A stretch of DNA of 64,000 nt from Alligator mississippiensis. Taxonomy: Eukaryota; Chordata; Crocodylia; Alligatoridae. The translations under genes and the position numbers were made by a program. This document shows positions 57,895-64,000 of the stretch, in pieces. Where the stretch lies: contig NC_081824.1 in assembly GCF_030867095.1 (NCBI RefSeq), forward strand, positions 345,458,203-345,522,202. The letters are read 5' to 3'. Position 1 is the first letter of the stretch. Every line of letters begins with the position of its first letter. The notes beneath the pieces were generated by a model. The model saw nothing but the letters and a program-made list of their open reading frames with translations. It had not been told where the DNA came from and did not search any database.

Positions 57895-58721
57895 GTAAGC
57901 ATCAAAATGTATTTTGCAAGAAAAAAATTGTAACTTTGGAGCTGATTCTGATCTTGGCTACAGTTCCCCATACAGGAGGAGGAAGCTAGTCTATACGCCT
58001 GAGCAATCTACTCACATCCTGGGTAGCACTGACTGGCTGATAGTATCTTCTGTGCATGTGAGTTAGAAGCAAGGGCCAGGACAAGGCTGTTTTCCAGAGT
58101 CAAGAAAATACAGTTTAGTGGTGTTGATTATTTACCCTCCTAGGGCAAGTGGATATTGGAACCCTAGATTGTAACTCTTAGGCAGCTACGTACTGTTTTT
58201 TACTCCAGATCTGTGGCAAAGTTGCAACTGAGCTCCATGTGAGCAGCTTTGCAAGGAACTAGGAAGGAAAACTAAAGCACAGCTACAATTAAAGTTTAAT
58301 TCCAGCTGTTATTACTCAGGGCTTGTCTATATGGAGTGGGGTTAGTTCACACTAACCCCACTGTATGTGCATTGAAATGGCCTGCATTCACACAACACAA
58401 TTCTGTTACAATTACAATTTACAATACAATTTCACTGGTGTGCAAATATGTAGTCTATACTCTTATTTGAAAGCGTACCAAGTTTGTTGTTAGTAACTTA
58501 ACATGTACTATCCTTGTGTGCTTACCTGTACTGTGTGCTGCTATTCCATAGTGCTTTGTATGCTACCAGGACTGACTGGTCTGTTTGCCTATGTGCCCTC
58601 CATGATGCATGGGTCAGGTTGACCAGATGATACCTCCCTTTTTAAACGTTGGTGCACAGCTAGGATCAGTTCATATGTAGTTGCATGTGCCTCAGCATAC
58701 ATGGAGCTAGCATTAGCATGG
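57895..58721. other. Intron downstream of the TIR exon
   Basis: No further TIR exon seen. A short palindrome (GTGGGGTTAG..CACTAACCCCAC) lies at 58337-58362, with MITE-like sequence to about 58500. Confidence 0.45.
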
Positions 58722-59925
58722 ACTTAAGAAAAGCAGACCTTAGCAAACGCTGGGAGGAAAGTCTGAGAGGCAAAGGAGACCAGGATTGCTGGCTGTACTT
58801 TCAGGAGACCTTCTTAAGGGTGCAGAAGCAAGCTATCCCAACAGAATGAAACATGGGTAGTGCAACAGAAAACCAGCCCAGCTAGACAGCAATCTCTTCA
58901 ATAAGTTTTAACTCAAAAAAAAGGAATCCTATAAAGAGTGGAAACTTGTTCATAGTATTAGGGGAAAGTATAAAAGAGTATCGCATGGGCACGCAGGGAG
59001 AAAATTTGGAAGACCAAGGCATGTGCAGCTGGCAAGGGGCATGAAAGGCAATAAAAAAAGATTCTCCAAGTATGTCCAAAGTAAGAGGAAGACCAGAGAA
59101 ACCGCAGGTCCCTTACTGAACGTGGAAGGCAATTTGGTTGTGCACAATTCAGAGAAGGCTGAAGTTATTTAATGCCTTTTTACTTCAGTTTTTACAAACA
59201 GAGGCAGTAAGCAGGTGACAAGTGCAGTTAGCAGCAAAGATAGGGAAGGAGACAAACAGCTTAAAGTAATGACAGAACAGGTTAGGGATTACTTACAGAA
59301 GCTAGATGTGTGGGTGTGATCTACTTTGACTTTAGCAAAGCTTTGGACACTCTTACAACATTCTCATTCACAAGCTAGGGAAATACAGACTAGATGAAAA
59401 TACTGTAAGGTGGCTACATAACTGTTTGGATCCTTGTCCTCAATGCCTAATCCTCAATGGCTCAATGTCTAGTTGGGAGGAGATACCAAGTGGGGTTCCC
59501 CACAGATCTGTCCTATGTAGTATTGTATATAATGTCTTAATTAATGATAATTTGACAATGGGATTGAGTGTAAGCTTAACAAGCTTGTGGATGGCATCAA
59601 ACTGGGTGGAGCTGCAGATATTCCAGAGAGAAGGGTTAGGACCCAGAATGATCTCAATAGATTGCTCTCAGGAGGGGTACCAGTGCTCTCAGGGAGAGGC
59701 ACGTGCCCTCCCCAACACCCCTCCCCCCATGCCCTCTCTGTGTGTTGCCTATGCAGAAATGGTCTGCTATCAATTAGAAGAGATTTAAGAAAGGACAATT
59801 GCAAAGTCATGCACTTGAGATGGAATAATTGCATGCACAAATACAGACTGGGAACCAACTGGCTAGTGACAGTAGACCGTAAACTGAATATGAGCAAACG
59901 GTGTGCTCTTGTTGCAAGAAATGAT
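58722..59925 (+). mobile_element. Old CR1-type LINE with degraded RT
   Basis: Sense blocks in order: AAAGAGTGGAAACTTG, GAAGGCTGAAGTTATTTAATGCCTTTTTACTTCAG, GATCTACTTTGACTTTAGCAAAGC (YFDFSKA-like), GTGGGGTTCCCCACAGATCTGTCC (GVPHRSV), GTGGATGGCATCAAACTGG at the catalytic site, and CAATTGCAAAGTCATGCACTTG. Parts of RT are deleted and the frame is destroyed. Confidence 0.78.
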
Positions 59926-61256
59926 ACTGGGTGATTTAGGTTGGAGCATTGGTTTAAGTGCTAATTAGGGTACTCCAACCTTAGACTCAGAAACTAAGGA
60001 ACTCAGGAGCTTCCTGTGATAGTTCCTACTGTGCACAGAACCTGTCCTTCCTGCAGTTAGTGGCACCCAGGAAGCTGACTCCCCCCTTTTTTATGATGGA
60101 AGATAGAGCTAGGAGGATGGACTCTGTCACCTCCCAGTAGCCTATGGGAGCTGTTCTGGAAAGGTAATATAATTCTGGCTTCCAAAGAAACTTTGGTAGC
60201 AGAGAGCAGGAAGAAAGCCCTGACGAAGCATGGAGGGAGACAGTCTGCACTGATGATCCAAGCTTAAAGCAGTTTGGCAGGGTTCCTCAGAGCCTGAGGT
60301 GAAGAATTTGGAGGATGCTGTATGGGGGGGGGGAGAGGAGGGATAGGAGGAGTGTTTGCAATTTTCTTGCCCCGGAAAGGTGCTGCATTTGATCTCCTTA
60401 AGGACAGCCAGGACACTGTATTTAATGGGTCTATTTATTAATGCTTCTTGATACATTCATGTGTGTAATGGGGCGTGGGGGCCTCCAATTTACTGTTTGC
60501 CCAGGGCCCCAATAAATCTTAATCCACCACTGGCTGGGCTCATGAGATCCCATCCAGTTCTACTTTCCTATGATCCTGTGATTCTATAGCTACCACTACT
60601 GCACTGTGGCACTGGGCTATTCTTGAAGCATCCTTTTAAAGCCACCCCAAGGCCCTTGATTTTCTCATACCCTGAGGAATCATTTCAACAAGGATAGTTA
60701 TGAAGCCCCTGCCAAAAGCAAGGCCAACCTAGGTCACACCTGTGGCACTCTTCAATGCTGGATCAAAACAACTTTCAAGAAAGCCGGTGACAAGAGATCA
60801 TGGGTCTACAGAAGAACTTTGCCATCTGTTTGTATGAGAAGGGCCTGGGCAAGATTTCATAATGGGATACCATTACTGAGGTCAGTGCAATATAGAATGG
60901 TGAGGATTCTGGGACTTGAAGAAATGTTGTCCCAAAGCCAGGACCTCTTAATTAGGCAAGAATCTGAATGGATCCCCTGAGAGGATGCTGACAGATGACA
61001 CTCCCCCACCTTCCTCTTCCTTTCCCATTCTGGCAGCCTTCTTCCCCTTCCTGTGTGCTCAAAATAATGGCCTTGCAGGTAGGGCGAAGTCTTCAAAATT
61101 CTACTATTGCCATGAGAATTTAAAGTTCTCTGATTCCTCCTAGCTTCTTGACCCCTCCTTGTGCCCGTAAATGCCCCCCATGCCATTTATCATTCCTAGT
61201 CAACCACTGTAACCACCCCTTCATTCCTTCCAAATACTGAAAGTATTCTGAAAATA
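59926..61256. other. Mostly unassigned; hAT and CR1 scraps
   Basis: 60465-60535 (GTTTGCCCAGGGCCCCAATAAATC..CCACCACTGG) resembles a hAT right end. 60536-60590 (GAGATCCCATCCAGTTCTAC, TGATTCTATAG) is a CR1 tail. The rest is unassigned. Confidence 0.45.
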
Positions 61257-61289
61257 CTCTGAATGAAGAGTTTTAGAGTTTTGTATTCC

Positions 61290-61718
61290 TTCTTGTCTCA
61301 AACCAACATGGCTATAAAACAGATCCCTGAAACATGGAAGATACCAGATTTTAGCCGTTTCTTGAAATTATAAACTTCATTGCTAAACAAGAAAGCAAAA
61401 TTTTTACACCTCCCAGCCTTTCTGCCATCTGACACCACCAGAGAAGAGAAACTGCACAACCAGGGAAGGGAACTGCATATCCCTTATCTGCACATCAAAG
61501 AGCAGCTCACACAAATGGACCCCTCTCACAGTTTCAGAGGAGCATACATTCAACTTCAGCCTCCTCTGTGCAAAATGAAGTTTATTTTCTACCTAAGGGG
61601 ACTTTTATCATCTTTAATTTCCCCTCAGCTTGAAAAAGGTGTGTCTGCCCAAAAGCTTGAAAAAAAAAGATCCTTTTTTTTGTTGCTATTTTCTAGTTGG
61701 TCTAATAAAAAGCATCGC
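61290..61718 (+). mobile_element. Nonautonomous PLE with 33-bp TSD
   Basis: Flanked by near-identical 33-bp copies (61257-61289 and 61719-61751, starting CTCTGAATGAAGAG and ending TTTTGTATTCC, with two or three mismatches). The left end holds an inverted head (CAAACCAACATGGCTATAAAAC). The right end is the hammerhead region (61630-61656) followed by AGTTGGTCTAATAAAAAG. Confidence 0.78.
61630..61656 (+). ncRNA. Decayed hammerhead ribozyme of the PLE
   Basis: TTGAAAA stands where CTGANGA is needed, then GGTGTGTCTGCCC and AAAAGC. C3, G8 and G12 equivalents are changed, so it should be inactive. Confidence 0.5.
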
Positions 61719-61751
61719 CTCTGAATGAAGAGTTTCAGAATTTTGTATTCC

Positions 61752-62399
61752 AAATATTAAAAGTGACGTTTTCATGTAGTCTGAGCTCCTCCCCACCAGC
61801 CTGTGCTCCATGCCCTGTGCCCTACACCTAGGACACTCATTTTAATTTCCACCAGACGGCCACTACCAGCCTCCGAAATCTAGGATTGTCCTAGCCAAAC
61901 TGGGATGTATGGTCACCCTTCTCTTACATTACACAGCGAGCTACCTTGTTCTTTATTCCAGTGTCTGTAGTGATGCCCTTCCAGCCATGCAGAAGGTTGG
62001 GAAGGGCCATTCTGATGAAAAACACCAGTACCAATTTGACCAGGCTCTCCTTACCCTTCCTAAATAGGCATTGGTCTGCCCCTTGGTCTCATGGAGCAGT
62101 GATACATCTTTTAACATAATTGCCTACACAAGTGTGACAGCAATTACTAACTTGCCCTTGTCAAAATAATCTGTTCCTATCTCCCTCATCAGCTATGTTA
62201 ATAGCCCTGAAGATCTTGCAACCAACATGTTGCTGTGATATGTCATCCAGCTGCACAGAGTCAGAGCCACCAGCCACCCACTATCCAAGCATTCTAGGAA
62301 TGTAAAGAGGATTCACTGTATTGGGTCCAAGTGACGTGGGTAGAAAAACTTTATCATTGGCCATGATCTCTCAGTTCTGGTAAGAAGCTCTAAAGATGG
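61752..62399. other. Unassigned stretch before the right-hand CR1
   Basis: No TIR exon or repeat supported. Confidence 0.4.
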
Positions 62400-64000
62400 C
62401 ATCATAAGATGTCGAGTGGGTAAGGTAACTAATAGGGTGAAAGTGCTAGACTTTAGGAAAGCTGATTTCAATGAACTCAGGCGTTTAGTCAAGGACGCAC
62501 TGCAGAGTAAGAGTTTTGAAGAGATGGGAGCCCAGGAAGGGTGGCTGTGCCTTAAGGAAATGATCCTTCGGGTACAGAGGGAGATGATCCTGATGCGGGG
62601 AAAAAAGGGGGAAAAGGGCCAAGAGGCTTCCTTGGCTGACCAGAGAAATCCAGAGCAGCCTACGGGCAAAAAGGGGGGCATATAAAAAGTGGAAACGGGG
62701 AGAGATTACTAAAGAGGAGTATACCTCCTCTGCTCGTGTTTGTAGGGAGGCAGTTAGACAGGCCAAAGCTACCATGGAGCTGAGGATGGCATCCCAAGTT
62801 AAGGATAGCAAAAAATTGTTTTTTAGATATATAGGGAGTAAAAGGAAGGCCCAGGGTGGAATAGGACCCCTACTAAATGGGCAGAAGGAATTGATGATGG
62901 ACAGGGGGGACAAGGCTGAACTCCTCAATGAGTTCTTTGCCTCAGTGTTCCTAAGAGAGGGGCAAGACAAGTCTCTCACTGGGATTGTAGAGAGGCAGCA
63001 GCAGGGCACCAGACTACCATGCGTAGACCCTGAGATGGTGCAGAGTCACTTGGAGGAACTGGATGCATTTAAGTCGGCAGGCCCGGATGAGCTCCATCTG
63101 AGGGTACTGAAGGCACTGGCTGATGTCACTGCGCAGCCATTGGCGGGAATATTTGAACACTCATGGTGCACAGGCCAGGTCCCGGAGGACTGGAAAAGGG
63201 CCAATGTGGTCCCCATTTTCAAGAAGGGGAGGAAGGAGGACCCAGGCAACTATAGGCCAGTCAGTCTCACCTCCATCCTTGGCAAAGTCTTTGAAAAAAT
63301 TATCAAGACTCACATTTGCGAGAGCCTGGCAGGAAAAATTATGCTGAGGGGAAACCAGCACGGGTTCGTAGCAGGTAGATCATGCCTGACTAATCTAGTC
63401 TCTTTTTATGACCAGGTTACAAAGCACCTGGACGCAGGAGTAGGGGTTGACGTTGTTTACTTAGACTTCAGGAAGGCCTTCGATACGGTATCCCACCCCA
63501 TACTGGTGAACAAGTTAAGAGGCTGTGACTTGGATGACTACACAGTCCGGTGGGTGACGAATTGGCTAGAGGGTCGCACCCAGAGAGTTGTAGTGGATGG
63601 GTCGGTATCGACCTGGAAGGGTGTGGGCAGTGGGGTCCCACAGGGCTCGGTCCTAGGACGGATACTCTTTAATGTCTTCATCAACGACTTGGACGAGGGA
63701 GTGAAGTGTACTCTGTCCAAGTTTGTGGATGACACAAAACTGTGGGGAGAAGTAGACATGCCGGAGGACAGGGAACAGCTGCAAGCAGACCTGGACAGGT
63801 TGGGCATATGGGCAGAAAACAACAGAATGCAATTCAACAAGGAGAAATGCAAAGTGCTGCACCTAGGGAGGAAAAATGTCCACCATACCTACTGCCTAGG
63901 AAATGACCTGCTTGGTGGCACGGAAGCGGAAAGGGATCTTGGAGTCCTAGTGGACTCCAAGATGAACATGAGTCGTCAGTGTGATGAAGCCATCAGAAAA
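62400..64000 (+). mobile_element. Young-looking CR1 LINE, runs off the right edge
   Basis: Sense CR1 ORF2. From 62594 to the window end one frame has no stop (469 codons): PWLTREIQSSLRAKRGAYKK, KSAGPDELHLRVLKALAD, EDWKRANVVPIFKKGR, GNYRPVSLTSI, QHGFVAGRSC, YLDFRKAFDTVSHP, GVPQGSVLG and the catalytic FVDDTKLWG. Upstream, 62416-62685 reads the preceding segment in another frame (KVLDFRKADFNELRRLVKDA), so one frameshift lies in the A/G runs at about 62600-62620. The catalytic aspartates are present. It is 5'-truncated at about 62400, without an endonuclease. Confidence 0.92.

Overview
The window is non-mammalian amniote nuclear DNA, most likely crocodilian. It is intron-rich and full of CR1 LINEs ending in CTATGAAA-type tails. 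It also holds hAT-type MITEs, retroviral-type solo LTRs, Penelope-like elements (PLEs) with hammerhead-ribozyme termini, and a short stretch resembling the 5' end of U2 snRNA. U2-headed SINEs are known from crocodilians, but the species call is inference. Nothing prokaryotic or viral is intact.

The one real gene is on the + strand from about 24.9 kb: IL1RL1 (ST2, the IL-33 receptor chain). Nine coding exons join in phase into 421 codons. They encode a signal peptide, three Ig domains, a transmembrane helix and the first part of the cytoplasmic TIR domain. The ATG exon has an upstream splice acceptor, so a non-coding 5' exon lies further left or outside the window. The last TIR exon(s) were not found before 64000 and should lie to the right.

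Positions 1-24.9 kb hold no recognised host exon. They contain a CR1 end, a solo LTR with a perfect 5-bp target-site duplication (TSD), a retroelement zinc-finger fragment cut by a PLE with a GIY-YIG endonuclease relic, a foldback repeat, a Ty3/gypsy pol fossil, a minisatellite MITE, a solo PLE terminus with a 13-bp TSD, several hAT elements, and a GC-rich block with a Myb/SANT-like relic.

The introns (24.9-57.7 kb) hold layered insertions. An LTR splits a palindromic MITE (TSD CTTA), another LTR splits a CR1 tail (TSD CCTTC), and an old CR1 is split by 1.4 kb of foreign DNA. A 2.1-kb CR1 lies between the TM exon and the TIR exon. An unexplained 225-codon antisense open frame sits at 45.9-46.6 kb. 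The right flank ends in a young-looking CR1 whose reverse transcriptase frame stays open for 469 codons to the window edge.

No wholly new system was demonstrated. The most interesting leads are the unidentified open frame, a possible soluble ST2 made by intron retention, the uniform decay of the PLE hammerhead cores, and the dateable nested insertions.
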